From Hyphomicrobiales bacterium (GTDB lineage: Bacteria; Pseudomonadota; Alphaproteobacteria; Rhizobiales; Rhizobiaceae), in the NCBI GenBank assembly GCA_011087605.1, contig JAALLE010000026.1, forward strand, positions 1 through 43,606: DNA of 43,606 nucleotides, written 5' to 3'. Below the pieces are notes generated by a model. It had not been told where the DNA came from and did no database searches. It worked only from the letters and a program-made list of their open reading frames with translations. Position numbers and translations under genes: made by a program. Each line of letters opens with the position of its first letter. The first letter of the stretch is position 1. This document shows, piece by piece, positions 8,156 through 17,479 of this stretch.

Positions 8156-9346
8156 ATGTCTTGTGTACGAGCACACAATCGAATGTTGAACTGGCGCATG
8201 GTGAACTGGCTATGCGCAGTGGCGATTTTTTGCTTCGCTGCGCCGGCGTTTGCGCAAAGTTTTCAAACCAAAGCCAAACAGGCGTTGTTGATGGATTTCG
8301 ACAGCGGTTCGGTGCTTTTCCAGAAGAGCGCCGATCAACCGATGCCCCCTGCATCAATGGCAAAGATGATGACAATGGAGGTGGTATTCAATGCGCTTCA
8401 CACAGGCGAATTGAATTTTGAAACTCTATTTAGCATTTCTCGGGACGTATGGCGTCGTGGTGGTGCAAATTCGGGTGGCTCTACAATGTTTGCTGCGCTG
8501 AATTCAGACATCCGTCTTGAGGACCTGATACGTGGCGTGATTGTTCAGTCAGGAAACGACGCGGCAATGGCCATCGCAGAAGGCATGGCCGGTTCGGAAG
8601 AAGCCTTCGCCGGATTGATGAACATTCGCGCCCGTAAAATCGGATTGGAGAATTCCACATTCACAAATTCGACGGGCCTGCCCGATCCCGACCAGAGGGT
8701 AACAGCACGTGATCTGGCCTATCTGGCACGTCACATCATCAAGACCTATCCGGAACTGTATAAAATTTACGCCGAACCGGCTTTTAAATGGAATAAGGTC
8801 AATCAGCGCAATCGCAATCCGATTCTCGGCAAGGTGGCGGGCGCCGATGGGTTGAAGACCGGTTACACCGAGGCATCTGGCTACGGCATGGTGGGATCGG
8901 CAGAGCAAAACGGGCGCCGCATCATAATGGTGCTCAATGGTATGGAATCGAAGCGGGACCGTTCGGGAGAAGCGGTAAAGATGATGCGCTGGTCGTTTCG
9001 CGCCTTCAAGCCCATTGATTTGTTCGCTGAAGGGGAGGTGGTTGGGGAAGCCTCGCTTTATGGCGGTGAAAAGTCTGGTGTTGAATTAAAGGCACAGGGC
9101 CCGCTCCGCATCTTTGTCCCGATTGGGTTTCAGGATCGCCTGAAGGCGGACATCGTATTCACCGGTCCGATAATGGCCCCGGTGGAGGCAGGTACAAAAC
9201 TGGCTAAGCTGCAGGTCAAGATCGATGGAAAGGTCAGTCAGGAGACGCCGCTTTTTGCGGCTGAAGATGTTGGCGAAGGGACCATCTCTCAACGGGCTAT
9301 GGATGCTGCTCAGGAGTTGATTTTGAGTGTATTCCGTTTCGAATAA
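8156..9346 (+). CDS. D-alanyl-D-alanine carboxypeptidase (PBP5/6 family)
   Basis: 396 residues with an N-terminal signal sequence (cleavage after AFA, about residue 33). It carries the three penicillin-binding motifs of peptidase family S11: SMAK with Ser67 and Lys70, SGN (132-134) and KTG (234-236), followed by a C-terminal beta-rich PBP5-type domain. It should trim the terminal D-Ala from periplasmic pentapeptides. The C-terminus (QELILSVFRFE) may form the membrane-associating helix typical of PBP5. ATG 8156 has GAGG 8 bases upstream. It lies between rlpA and tmk, the common Hyphomicrobiales order (often annotated dacC or dacF). Confidence 0.95.
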   Translation: MSCVRAHNRMLNWRMVNWLCAVAIFCFAAPAFAQSFQTKAKQALLMDFDSGSVLFQKSADQPMPPASMAKMMTMEVVFNALHTGELNFETLFSISRDVWRRGGANSGGSTMFAALNSDIRLEDLIRGVIVQSGNDAAMAIAEGMAGSEEAFAGLMNIRARKIGLENSTFTNSTGLPDPDQRVTARDLAYLARHIIKTYPELYKIYAEPAFKWNKVNQRNRNPILGKVAGADGLKTGYTEASGYGMVGSAEQNGRRIIMVLNGMESKRDRSGEAVKMMRWSFRAFKPIDLFAEGEVVGEASLYGGEKSGVELKAQGPLRIFVPIGFQDRLKADIVFTGPIMAPVEAGTKLAKLQVKIDGKVSQETPLFAAEDVGEGTISQRAMDAAQELILSVFRFE

Positions 9347-9428
9347 TAGGGTGTTTTTACTTCATTGCTCGCAATCAACGCGATGTTGGGGTAGATCAAG
9401 ATCGTTCAAACTGACGGATTGAGAAACA

Positions 9429-10082
9429 TTGCGCGGGCATTTTATCACTTTTGAGGGTGGCGAAGGAGCTGGCAAGTCCACGCAGATCAAACGACTTGCC
9501 AAACGCCTTGAGAAACTTGGGCATAAGGTGCTGGTCACCCGGGAACCGGGTGGGTCACCGGGTGCGGAAGCGGTGCGTCATGTGGTGCTGTCTGGTGCGG
9601 CAAAAGCATTTGGCACCGATATGGAAGCTGTACTTTTTGCTGCCGCCAGAAGCGACAATGTTGAAAACATCATAAAACCAGCGCTGGAAAAGGGCATAAT
9701 CGTCCTGTGCGACCGATTTATGGATTCCAGCCGGGTCTATCAAGGCGTGTCGGGTGGCGTTGACCTGGATTTTATCCTGTCGATGGAAAAGGCAGTCACG
9801 GAGGGCGCCCGGCCGGACCTGACGCTGATCTTTGACCTGGCGCCGGAATTGGGACTGAAACGGGCAGCAGATGTCTGGGCCGAAGACGGCCCGGACCGCT
9901 TTGAAAGCGAAGATCTGGCAATGCAAAGAAAGCGTCGTCGCGGCTTTCTGGATATTGCCAGAAGCGAACCCGATCGTTGCGTTGTTATCGATGCCAGCAA
10001 ATCGCTTGAAGAGGTGAACGCGATGGTCGATGCGACAATAGATGCATTTCTGTCCCATTTGGAAATTGCAGATGTGTCATGA
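9429..10082 (+). CDS. tmk: Thymidylate kinase
   Basis: 217 residues; phosphorylates dTMP to dTDP with ATP. The P-loop is GGEGAGKST (10-18), the dTMP-binding [10 protein letters not shown] segment and the DR(F/Y/H) motif CDRFMDSS are present, and the lid region carries KRRRGF. Start is a TTG at 9429; no ATG fits and the first residues [12 protein letters not shown] are the normal family beginning. Its stop overlaps the start of holB (ATGA), a coupling often kept in bacteria. Confidence 0.95.
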   Translation: MRGHFITFEGGEGAGKSTQIKRLAKRLEKLGHKVLVTREPGGSPGAEAVRHVVLSGAAKAFGTDMEAVLFAAARSDNVENIIKPALEKGIIVLCDRFMDSSRVYQGVSGGVDLDFILSMEKAVTEGARPDLTLIFDLAPELGLKRAADVWAEDGPDRFESEDLAMQRKRRRGFLDIARSEPDRCVVIDASKSLEEVNAMVDATIDAFLSHLEIADVS

Positions 10083-11137
10083 TCGATATTGAAGAACGAC
10101 CAATTGCCGACAGGATTGAAGCGATACCTGATCCGTCACAATGCGAGTTTCTCCTGGGGCGTGACGAGGCGCTGAGCCAATTGTTTGACGGTTATCGTTC
10201 CGGCAGAATGCATCACGCATGGTTGCTGAGCGGACCGCGAGGTATTGGCAAAGCTTCGTTGGCGGTGATGTTTGCCAAATTCCTGTTTTCAAATCCGCAG
10301 CGAGATAACATTGCAAGGAGTTTTGATCCCGACACCATAACACCAGAAGCGCACCGTCAGGTGGCACAGGGAGCTCATCCACAATTGCTGCATTTGACAC
10401 GCCCGTGGGACCAAAAAGGCAAACGCTTCAAGTCGCAGTTATCGGTTGAGGAAATCAGACGTACGCAGAGCTTTTATGGGATGACTGCCGGGGCAGGGGG
10501 ATGGCGGGTCACAATTGTCGATTCCATCGATGATATGAATGCAAGTGCTGCAAATGCCCTGTTGAAGATACTTGAAGAACCACCAAGAAAGTCGCTGTTT
10601 TTTGTCCTTTCCCACGCCACCGGGCGGCCTCTCGCTACGATTAAATCCAGATGCCAACAATTGCCGCTGCAACCGCTGGCAGATCACCATATTGCCGAGA
10701 TCCTTGGTCGGTTCAAAATTCAAGCCTCCGATGCTGACCGACAAAAGGCGATCCAACTGTCGCAGGGGTCAGTGCGCCGCACAATACAATTGCTGGAATC
10801 TTCGATGATGAAGGATTATGGCATTTTTGAAACGCTGATGTCCCGCAGCGCCACTGGTGACGGCAACGACTGGAGTGCCGCTCACAAAATTGCAGAAAAC
10901 CTGTCCCGACGTGGCCAGGAGGATGCGTTTCATTTGTTTGAAGATCTGGTGACAGGATGGATTGGCGATCAAGTACGCAAAAATCAACAAAGCAGGCCCT
11001 CTGAGCTTGCAGGCTGGGCAGACGTGTGGGACAAGGCAATCCGTTCCAGCAAGCTTGCAGATGCTTTCAATCTTGACAAAAAACAGGTCATATTATCCTT
11101 GTTTGGCGATCTGTTTGAACGTAATCGTCGAGCCTGA
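10079..11137 (+). CDS. holB: DNA polymerase III subunit delta'
   Basis: 352 residues of the clamp-loader delta' subunit. It has the RuvB-like AAA+ fold with a P-loop-like GPRGIGKAS (about 52-60) and the conserved [19 protein letters not shown] region, which ends the Walker B/sensor area. The SRC motif is kept as KSRCQQLPL. The four-cysteine zinc module typical of enteric delta' is absent, as in other alphaproteobacteria. Together with DnaX and HolA it would load the beta clamp on DNA. It overlaps tmk by 4 bases and lies 51 bp before metG. Confidence 0.93.
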   Translation: MIDIEERPIADRIEAIPDPSQCEFLLGRDEALSQLFDGYRSGRMHHAWLLSGPRGIGKASLAVMFAKFLFSNPQRDNIARSFDPDTITPEAHRQVAQGAHPQLLHLTRPWDQKGKRFKSQLSVEEIRRTQSFYGMTAGAGGWRVTIVDSIDDMNASAANALLKILEEPPRKSLFFVLSHATGRPLATIKSRCQQLPLQPLADHHIAEILGRFKIQASDADRQKAIQLSQGSVRRTIQLLESSMMKDYGIFETLMSRSATGDGNDWSAAHKIAENLSRRGQEDAFHLFEDLVTGWIGDQVRKNQQSRPSELAGWADVWDKAIRSSKLADAFNLDKKQVILSLFGDLFERNRRA

Positions 11138-11188
11138 AACCGCCGCCGACTGCAGCTTTGCATAATTATTTCCGGAAATGTCCCGACC

Positions 11189-12730
11189 ATGAGCAAGACC
11201 TATTACATCACCACGGCGATTTCCTACCCGAATGGTGCGCCACATATCGGGCATGCCTACGAATTTATCTGTGCTGATGCGATCGCCCGTTTTAAGCGGC
11301 TCGATGGCTATGAAACCCGATTTCAGATAGGGACGGATGTTCACGGCCAAAAAATGTGGCAGACCGCACGTGATCTGGGCATTACCGCGCGGGAACTGGC
11401 GGATCGGAATTCTGATGAATTTCAACGCATGACCGACATGTTGAATGTTTCATATGACCGTTTCATTCGTACATCAGACGATGATCACCATGTTTCCAGC
11501 CAGGCTATCTGGAAAGCCATGGACGCAAATGGCGACATCTACAAAGATGTGTATTCCGGTTGGTATTCGGTACGTGATGAAGCCTATTACGAAGAAGCAG
11601 AGACAACGGTCAATGACGACAACGTCCGAGTTGGTCCGCAAGGATCGCCTGTCGAATGGGTTGATGAGGAAAGTTATTTCTTCCGCCTGTCGGCGTATCA
11701 GGATAAATTGCTGGACCTGTATGAAACGGTTCCTGACTACATCCTGCCAAAATCCCGGCGCAATGAAGTCATCAATTTTGTCAAAGGTGGGCTGAACGAC
11801 CTGTCGATCTCCCGCACGACGTTCGATTGGGGGGTGAAAGTCCCTGGCGACGATAAACACGTCATGTATGTTTGGGTGGACGCGCTGACCAATTATATTA
11901 CCGGTGCCGGCTATCCTGACAGCGAGAGCGAGTTGTGGAAGTTTTGGCCTGCCGACCTGCATGTTATTGGCAAGGATATTACCCGATTTCACGCGATCTA
12001 TTGGCCCGCCTTCCTTATGTCTGCTGGAATTGCGGTCCCCAAAAAGGTCTTCAGCCACGGCTTTCTGCTGAACAATGGGGAGAAGATGTCGAAGTCTGTG
12101 GGCAATGTCGAAAGCCCATTTGGCATGGCCGAAGAATATGGTGTCGATCAGTTGCGCTACTTTTGCCAACGCATGGTGCGCTTTGGTTCCGATGGCAATT
12201 GCAGTCACAGTGATATCGTCAATCACACCAACGCAGATCTGGCGAATAATTTAGGCAATCTGGCGCAACGGTCTTTGTCGATGATCTTCAAGAATCTCGA
12301 TGGTGCTGTTGGTGGGGCAGGGGAATTGACAGCCGACGATGAGGCCCTGCTCTCCCTGGCCGACGCCATGTTGGAAAAATGCCGGCCGGCGATTGATGCG
12401 ACCACTCCAAATGAGGCTCTGGATGCCATCTGGCATGTGCTGGATGAAGCCAACAAATATTTTGATGAGCAGGCGCCGTGGGGACTTAAAAAAACTGACC
12501 CTGCCCGCATGCAATCGGTGCTTTACGTGACTGCAGAAATTGTCCGTCAGGTGGCGATTTTGTGCCAGGCATTTATTCCTGAAAGTGCAGGCAAGTTGCT
12601 GGACCAGTTGAAGATTGGTGAAGACCACAGACAGTTTACCGAGCTCGGCGCCAACAACCGTCTTGATCCTGCCACGGTCATAGAAAAGCCGGAAGGTGTT
12701 TTCCCACGCTATGTGGCATCTGCGACATGA
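11189..12730 (+). CDS. metG: Methionine--tRNA ligase
   Basis: 513 residues, a class I synthetase charging tRNA-Met. HIGH is at 19-22, KMSKS at 299-303, and the anticodon-binding helical domain follows (PWGLKK around 430). It lacks the knuckle cysteines and the C-terminal dimerisation domain, so it is the shorter MetG2-type. The catalytic-core TDEHG signature reads TDVHG (about 49-53), an unusual Glu to Val change. The start ATG 11189 lies 51 bp after holB; the stop overlaps the tatD start. Confidence 0.96.
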   Translation: MSKTYYITTAISYPNGAPHIGHAYEFICADAIARFKRLDGYETRFQIGTDVHGQKMWQTARDLGITARELADRNSDEFQRMTDMLNVSYDRFIRTSDDDHHVSSQAIWKAMDANGDIYKDVYSGWYSVRDEAYYEEAETTVNDDNVRVGPQGSPVEWVDEESYFFRLSAYQDKLLDLYETVPDYILPKSRRNEVINFVKGGLNDLSISRTTFDWGVKVPGDDKHVMYVWVDALTNYITGAGYPDSESELWKFWPADLHVIGKDITRFHAIYWPAFLMSAGIAVPKKVFSHGFLLNNGEKMSKSVGNVESPFGMAEEYGVDQLRYFCQRMVRFGSDGNCSHSDIVNHTNADLANNLGNLAQRSLSMIFKNLDGAVGGAGELTADDEALLSLADAMLEKCRPAIDATTPNEALDAIWHVLDEANKYFDEQAPWGLKKTDPARMQSVLYVTAEIVRQVAILCQAFIPESAGKLLDQLKIGEDHRQFTELGANNRLDPATVIEKPEGVFPRYVASAT

Positions 12731-13530
12731 CCATGCTTGTCGACAGTCACTGCCATCTCGATTTTCCCGATTTTGCCGAGGAACTCGATGATGTCGTGCA
12801 GCGCGCCCGCGACGTGGGCGTTGAGCGTATGGTCACGATCTGCACAAGGGTGCGTAAATTTAAGCAGGTCTTGGCGATCGCTGAGCGCTTTGAAGGCATA
12901 TTTTGCTCGGTTGGCACGCACCCACACAATGCTGACGAGGAATTGGACGTAACGCCCGAGCAACTTATTGAGTTAAGCCAACACCCCAAAGTGGTCGCCA
13001 TTGGTGAAGCTGGTCTGGACTACCACTATGACAAGTCTCCCCGAGACGCACAGGCTAAAGGTTTTCGCAATCACATTGCGGCTGCCCGTGAAACGGGTCT
13101 GCCGCTGGTTATTCACGCCCGTAGTGCCGATGATGACATGATGGCAATCCTCAAGGAGGAAATGCGGGAAGGGGCGTTTCCTGCGATCCTGCATTGTTTC
13201 TCGTCTACTCGTGCATTGGCCGAATGCGGTATTGAACTGGGCTTTACGGTGTCGTTTTCGGGTATTTTGACCTTCAAGAACAGTCAGGATATTCGCGATA
13301 TCGCCCGCGATATGCCGCGCGACCGGGTCCTTGTTGAAACCGACGCTCCTTATCTGGCTCCGGTACCCAACCGCGGAAAGCGCAATGAACCGGCTTTTGT
13401 CGCCGATACCGCAAGGGTGCTGGCAGAGGTCTGGGGAATGGATGAAGCGGATATTCGTCGTCAAACGACGAGCAACTTCTTCAAACTGTTCTCGAATATT
13501 CCAAAACCTGCGAAACTGGATGCTGCATGA
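12727..13530 (+). CDS. tatD: TatD-family metal-dependent DNase
   Basis: 267 residues of the TatD hydrolase family (TIM barrel, two divalent metals, 3'-5' exonuclease on single-stranded DNA in E. coli). Ligand motifs are [33 protein letters not shown] and [10 protein letters not shown]. Two starts fit, ATG 12727 (overlapping the metG stop as ATGA) and ATG 12733, which gives the more usual MLVDSHCH opening. It is part of the coupled run metG-tatD-MBL. Confidence 0.94.
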   Translation: MTMLVDSHCHLDFPDFAEELDDVVQRARDVGVERMVTICTRVRKFKQVLAIAERFEGIFCSVGTHPHNADEELDVTPEQLIELSQHPKVVAIGEAGLDYHYDKSPRDAQAKGFRNHIAAARETGLPLVIHARSADDDMMAILKEEMREGAFPAILHCFSSTRALAECGIELGFTVSFSGILTFKNSQDIRDIARDMPRDRVLVETDAPYLAPVPNRGKRNEPAFVADTARVLAEVWGMDEADIRRQTTSNFFKLFSNIPKPAKLDAA

Positions 13531-14360
13531 GCGCCGCGTCGCCGTCCGCCGGGACCATACAGTTTACGATTTTGGGCTGTGGCTCTTCGCCGGGCGTGCC
13601 ACGTATTGGTGAAGACTGGGGAAATTGTGATCCGTCAAATCCGAAAAATCGCAGGCTGCGTGCCAGTCTGTTGATCGAGAAATACGGGCCAAACGGTAAA
13701 ACCGTGGTGGTTGTCGACACCGGACCAGATTTTCGCCAGCAAATGTTGGCGGCAAAAATCGAAGCTGCTGACGGTGTAATTTACACCCATGCCCATGCAG
13801 ATCACATCCATGGAATTGACGATCTTCGGTCGTTTTTGATCAACCGGCGCAAGGTTGTCGATATCTGGGCCGATGAACCTACGTCGCAGCGGCTTCACGC
13901 AGCGTTCGGCTATTGTTTCAAGACGCCTGAGGGATCGAGCTATCCGCCAATCCTGGTTGAAAATCGCATCATCGCGGGGCAAAAATTTAGCGTCAGTGGC
14001 GCCGGTGGTGACATTGAAATACTGCCCTATGAACAGCAGCACGGCGATATTGGATCGCTAGGATTTCGAGTTGGTGGACTGGCGTATTCCAGCGACGTCA
14101 GCGGATTTGATGAACGAGCTTTGCCTCATCTTCAGGGTCTCGACGTGCTGATCATCGACGCACTTCAATACCGGCCCCATCGCAGCCATTTCAGTCTCGA
14201 GGAGGCGGTGCAGTGGATCGAAAAGTTACAGCCGTCCCGTGCGATACTGACCCACATGCACACGCCGCTGGATTTTGAAACGGTGATGGCAGAAACGCCA
14301 GACCTCATCGAGCCGGCGTATGATGGAATGCAGATTACAGTCGTATCACCAGATGGTTAG
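13527..14360 (+). CDS. MBL-fold metallo-hydrolase, PhnP-like
   Basis: 277 residues with the metallo-beta-lactamase fold: LGCGSSPGVPRIG near the N-terminus, the zinc motif HAHADH (88-93), and late ligands in SSDVSGF and THMHTPLDF. The CGSSPGVP opening is typical of the PhnP/phosphodiesterase branch acting on cyclic phosphate-like substrates; the real substrate is unknown. Its ATG overlaps the tatD stop. In many Hyphomicrobiales this gene follows tatD directly, so the link may be nucleotide or RNA turnover. Confidence 0.9.
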   Translation: MSAASPSAGTIQFTILGCGSSPGVPRIGEDWGNCDPSNPKNRRLRASLLIEKYGPNGKTVVVVDTGPDFRQQMLAAKIEAADGVIYTHAHADHIHGIDDLRSFLINRRKVVDIWADEPTSQRLHAAFGYCFKTPEGSSYPPILVENRIIAGQKFSVSGAGGDIEILPYEQQHGDIGSLGFRVGGLAYSSDVSGFDERALPHLQGLDVLIIDALQYRPHRSHFSLEEAVQWIEKLQPSRAILTHMHTPLDFETVMAETPDLIEPAYDGMQITVVSPDG

Positions 14361-14463
14361 GCCGGGTGTTTAAACTTGTTTGGGAGCTATTTCTATAGTC
14401 TGGTCATCATGTTGTGCTACTATATAGCATCAAAAATGTTCCATAATATATCTTATGCGACAA

Positions 14464-14733
14464 TTGAATGTAGCGACATATCCAGTCAGCTTGGCTTGCA
14501 AGCGTGTGACGGTCATCGATTACCCCGTTGGCCGGTTGGAGGCCTGATATGATGGCATCACCCTACCCCATGGAAACTTCGATGAGCTACAATCGATGAA
14601 CCAAGCTGAAGAAATAGAGAACAAATGTCTTGTTCCCGCGTTGAAGATGATTGCAGCCATGCAGGCAGAACGTGAGATTTCAAGAAGTGTGAATACGTCG
14701 AAACGAACCGGACAAACCGGCCATATGTTTTGA
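14464..14733 (+). pseudogene. C-terminal remnant of ISNCY-type transposase
   Basis: One plus-strand frame reads CKRVTVIDYPVGRLEA, a TGA at 14545-14547, then YDGITLPHGNFDELQS, NQAEEIENKCLVPALKMIAAMQ and TGQTGHMF to a TGA at 14731-14733. The pattern (VTVIxYPDGR, LPxxxFDxLxxVxQAxIVENKRLGxxLAxI) is that of the C-terminal region of integrase-core transposases in the ISNCY group, as I recall it. The nonsense codon and missing upstream part make it a relic. An ATG at 14596 could open a 45-codon frame, but this is only the tail of the relic. It ends 13 bp from the stop of the beta-lactamase gene. Confidence 0.6.
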
Positions 14734-14745
14734 GGTCACTTCTCG

Positions 14746-15546
14746 TCAGATTATTTCAAGTTTCCCAAGAAGCAGCTTTGTAATGGATTTTCGCAGCTTT
14801 GCGTCAGCAGTGTTCTTAATATCCATATTCAAAGCAAAAACATGAACCGTTTCACCCTTGGTAATCCATCCCACAAACCATCCGATGTCAGGATCCGGTG
14901 CATTTGTCCAACCTGTCTTGCCGAACAGTGTTTCATCATCTGAACGCTCTAGCTTCAGCATATCCATCACCGTTGACTGCGAACTTCGGGACGCCGGTAG
15001 CTCCTTTGAGATCAATTGAGCTAGGAATCCGACTTGTTCAAGAGCGCTGATTTTCAAGGGGCCTTGAAGCCAAAATGATTGCACATCATCTCCCACTTGT
15101 TGGTTGCCATACCCGAGGCGGCCCAACCAATCCAAATAGCGATCGCGGCCTACCCGACTGGCAATCTCCTGATACACTGGGACATTCGATATTTTGATGG
15201 CATCTCGCATGGACATGTCTTTTTCCCAGCTCTTTATCGGCTGACGTTTTCCCCCATACGGGATAACTTCATTTTCATCCGCTACCACGTCGGTATTCAA
15301 AGCGATGAGGCTATTTGCGATCTTAAAGGTCGACGCTGGAATAAACCGCTCTTTAGCACGTCCTGGATTGATCAAGATCATTCGATTTTGGCTTGGGGTA
15401 AGCACAACGAATGTACCTCCAAGACCGGTTCGAGCAAACACATCCTCCAAGTCGGATCGCACGATTGTTTGCGCTGAAGCCATTGAAACAAACGCCGAGA
15501 ACAGGATGACAAAAGACATCAGAAAGGAAAGAGCAAAGCGGAGCAT
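14746..15546 (-). CDS. Class D (OXA-type) beta-lactamase
   Basis: 266 residues with a Sec signal peptide (cleavage probably after ASA, residue 25), so a periplasmic enzyme. All class D motifs are present: STFK with Ser72 nucleophile and Lys75 (carboxylated in the family), SNV (120-122), YGN (146-148), W159-x-x-G162 with KISALEQV, and KTGW (210-213). Length is normal for OXA enzymes. A functional hydrolase of penicillins is likely; carbapenem activity cannot be judged. It lies between a transposase relic and a PilZ gene, on the opposite strand to both, which suggests acquisition. The 288 bp upstream hold no gene I can recognise. Possible alternative roles are cell-wall penicillin sensing (BlaR-like), but no membrane sensor part exists. 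Confidence 0.95.
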   Translation of the reverse strand: MLRFALSFLMSFVILFSAFVSMASAQTIVRSDLEDVFARTGLGGTFVVLTPSQNRMILINPGRAKERFIPASTFKIANSLIALNTDVVADENEVIPYGGKRQPIKSWEKDMSMRDAIKISNVPVYQEIASRVGRDRYLDWLGRLGYGNQQVGDDVQSFWLQGPLKISALEQVGFLAQLISKELPASRSSQSTVMDMLKLERSDDETLFGKTGWTNAPDPDIGWFVGWITKGETVHVFALNMDIKNTADAKLRKSITKLLLGKLEII

Positions 15547-15834
15547 TAGTACTCTATATCAAGATCCGGGAACAAATGCGCCACTTAACAAGTTGAGGAT
15601 GCTAAAGCCGGGGTGCCTGTATTTCGCTTAGGCGGGTCCATTAGCTTTAACCTTGGATGTTCTCACAAATTGATGCACGCATCACAATGTTTAGCGATCA
15701 ACCAGTCCCTCTGTTTCATGGCTTGCTAACCAACCTGCGAGAATTCGCCAGGCCCCTGCCCGCTCTCAATCGGCAGTTAAAGTTGTGCTGTCAAAATTGC
15801 TGTTCCGGATAACTCTGCAGACAGGAATTGGGAC

Positions 15835-16191
15835 TTGTCGACGTCATCATCAGAAATCGAACAAAGCTACGCGATGTTTGCAGGTCGTGCGCAACAACGC
15901 GTGCAACTTTTAAAACCGGGCCTGATAAGCATCGATGGTGCCAGCCTGACGAAACAATGCACGCTTGGGGACATCACCGATACAGGGGCTCGCATCAGCG
16001 TGACCAATCCAGACAACATTCCAGACGAGTTCCTCCTGATCAGCCGTACCGAGGATCTTTGTGCAAGCTCAAATGTGGTTTGGCGGCGGGGCAATGATCT
16101 TGGTCTCATCTTTCTGCATCGTGGTCAGTTCATTGATGCAGATAAAATGCGCCGACAGCTGCGGGTGAGATGCGGAAAAGAGGATACGTAG
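15835..16191 (+). CDS. PilZ-domain protein
   Basis: 118 residues that fit a single PilZ domain: a basic segment AGRAQQRVQLLKPGLI, then CTLGDITDTGARISV (standing for the D/N-x-S-x-x-G motif) and a final beta region NVVWRRGNDLGLIFL. The first c-di-GMP arginine motif (RxxxR) is only partly kept, as GRAQQR, so binding is uncertain. Start is TTG 15835 with AGGA 8 bases upstream. The J-domain gene follows 21 bp downstream and may share a transcript. Confidence 0.8.
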   Translation: MSTSSSEIEQSYAMFAGRAQQRVQLLKPGLISIDGASLTKQCTLGDITDTGARISVTNPDNIPDEFLLISRTEDLCASSNVVWRRGNDLGLIFLHRGQFIDADKMRRQLRVRCGKEDT

Positions 16192-16212
16192 CGGCGGCCG
16201 CAAGAAGCGCCA

Positions 16213-16482
16213 GTGGCGGCAAAAAAGGTCGAGTCAAAAGTCGCGCCAAAGCCCAAAATGCCCCGTCGGCCGGTCAGCAAGAAATTTCCGAAATTGGCGT
16301 TGGAAATTCGATTGTTGGGCATTGATCCGAACACCGGCATCACCTCAAAGGTAGTAAAGTCTGCTTTTCGTGGAAAGGCGCTTACCGTGCATCCGGACAT
16401 GGGCGGCGATCCAGAGGCATTTCGACGACTTTCTGACGCTTACTACAAGCTGTTGGCTGCCTGTAAAACTGCTGGGGTTTGA
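16213..16482 (+). CDS. Small J-domain protein
   Basis: 89 residues. A basic, Lys/Pro-rich N-terminus (about 1-28) precedes a compact J-like domain: LGIDPNTGITSKVVKSAFRGKAL, then the essential HPD (VHPDMGGD) and FRRLSDAYYKLLAA. It would be expected to stimulate an Hsp70 ATPase (DnaK or HscA-like). No Gly/Phe or zinc parts exist, so it is a class III type. Start GTG 16213 is uncertain; an in-frame stop at 16189-16191 limits any extension. Confidence 0.75.
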   Translation: MAAKKVESKVAPKPKMPRRPVSKKFPKLALEIRLLGIDPNTGITSKVVKSAFRGKALTVHPDMGGDPEAFRRLSDAYYKLLAACKTAGV

Positions 16483-16648
16483 TCTTACCGGTTTATTTCA
16501 ATGTCTCTGCGCGAGGCGGTGAAGCAATTGCGCACGGCCGGCCCGCTTAACGATCGGTGTTCAGCTTCAGACAAAGTTGTCCAAATGAACTGCAATACTG
16601 CACCGGTACAAACTCACAAGCCCGCAGAAATATAACTTTTTGGTTGGG

Positions 16649-16999
16649 CTAAAGCGGCTTGAGGTTCATGTCGGGCACCCAGCCTGCTCCTCCCTGCCCG
16701 TTTTGACACCAGGTCCAGCCATGGGAACTTTGGATTTTCGCTAAGATCTCTCCAGCAACGCAGCTAAGTTCACTTGCCGAATAATCAAATTTTGCAAAGC
16801 AACCACCACTATCATCCTTTGCCACCAAACTGTCCGGGACCCAACCATCGCGCCCATCCTCGGCTGTTGCCCAAAGCCAAGTATGGCCCTACCAGTTGTC
16901 GCTGCGGCCGGACAGTTTGATTTTCGCGCCCCCATCGACCCTGATGGGATCATCGTAGGTGGCAACATATGAGCGGAAAACCTGGACTTTTTGATTCAT
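16649..16999 (-). pseudogene. SH3-like domain protein broken by amber codon
   Basis: Reading from ATG 16999 gives 116 codons with one in-frame TAG at 16889-16891 (codon 37). Both sides belong together: before it VQVFRSYVATYDDPIRVDGG and KIKLSGRSDNW, after it GHTWLWATAEDGRDGWVPDSLV, a second copy-like part, and GWTWCQNGQGGAGWVPDMNL. The two GWVPD-ending halves look like tandem bacterial SH3 units of a small SH3 ligand-binding family. A Gln or Glu codon turned into TAG explains the break; a sequencing error is also possible. Nothing suggests amber suppression. The rest of the surrounding 16483-17090 gap shows nothing else. Confidence 0.7.
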
Positions 17000-17090
17000 G
17001 ATTTAGACGCTTCTGTTGCCCAAGCAACGACCGTCTCCAGAATAGGCGACGCCCAAACTGAGTACAACTGATGCGGCTATCAAGAACCCA

Positions 17091-17378
17091 TCAATTTTTG
17101 TTCTGCCGCCGGATTGCCTGCTTGTGTTGATAGACCGCAATGGCGGCATTTTCGCCCAATGGCAACGCATTGGCAGCGTCGATATCCTGTCGTTGATACC
17201 CAATATCGTGAAGCATATGATCGTCGAGCAACAGCAGGTGCTGAAACGCCAGGCGGTCGATTTTCAATTGTCGGCGATGTTGAAGATATTTGCGTAACTT
17301 TGTCCATTTGGCGATTCCAAGTTTTTTCCAGGCCGGGGTGGAAGTTTGTTGATTTAGACTCGTTTGGATAACAGACAT
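17091..17378 (-). CDS. DUF1127 domain protein
   Basis: 95 residues, with a Gln/Thr-rich N-terminus and then WTKLRKYLQHRRQLKIDRLAF and LLLLDDHMLHDIGYQRQDID, a clear DUF1127 core (DDHMLHDIG replaces the common DDRLLRDIG). Start ATG 17378 is set by a strong AGGAGA six bases upstream; a frame start further up has no support. It diverges from the LysR gene at 17480 with about 100 bp between, an arrangement that often means the LysR protein acts on the small gene. Confidence 0.88.
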   Translation of the reverse strand: MSVIQTSLNQQTSTPAWKKLGIAKWTKLRKYLQHRRQLKIDRLAFQHLLLLDDHMLHDIGYQRQDIDAANALPLGENAAIAVYQHKQAIRRQNKN

Positions 17379-17479
17379 GGGAGATCTCCTTTTTCTTCCC
17401 TCCAATATCGGTCTTGACCTTATTTCAGTCCAACGAATAGTGTTGATCGTATCTATCAGAAAAATTGAAAGATGAATGC

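Noticed and set aside
11474-12226. 250-codon minus-strand frame inside metG
   Set aside because: Antisense shadow of the synthetase; no motifs and no RBS.
14596-14733. 45-codon ORF next to the beta-lactamase
   Set aside because: It continues upstream in phase through a TGA and matches the tail of a transposase, so it is a relic, not a small gene.
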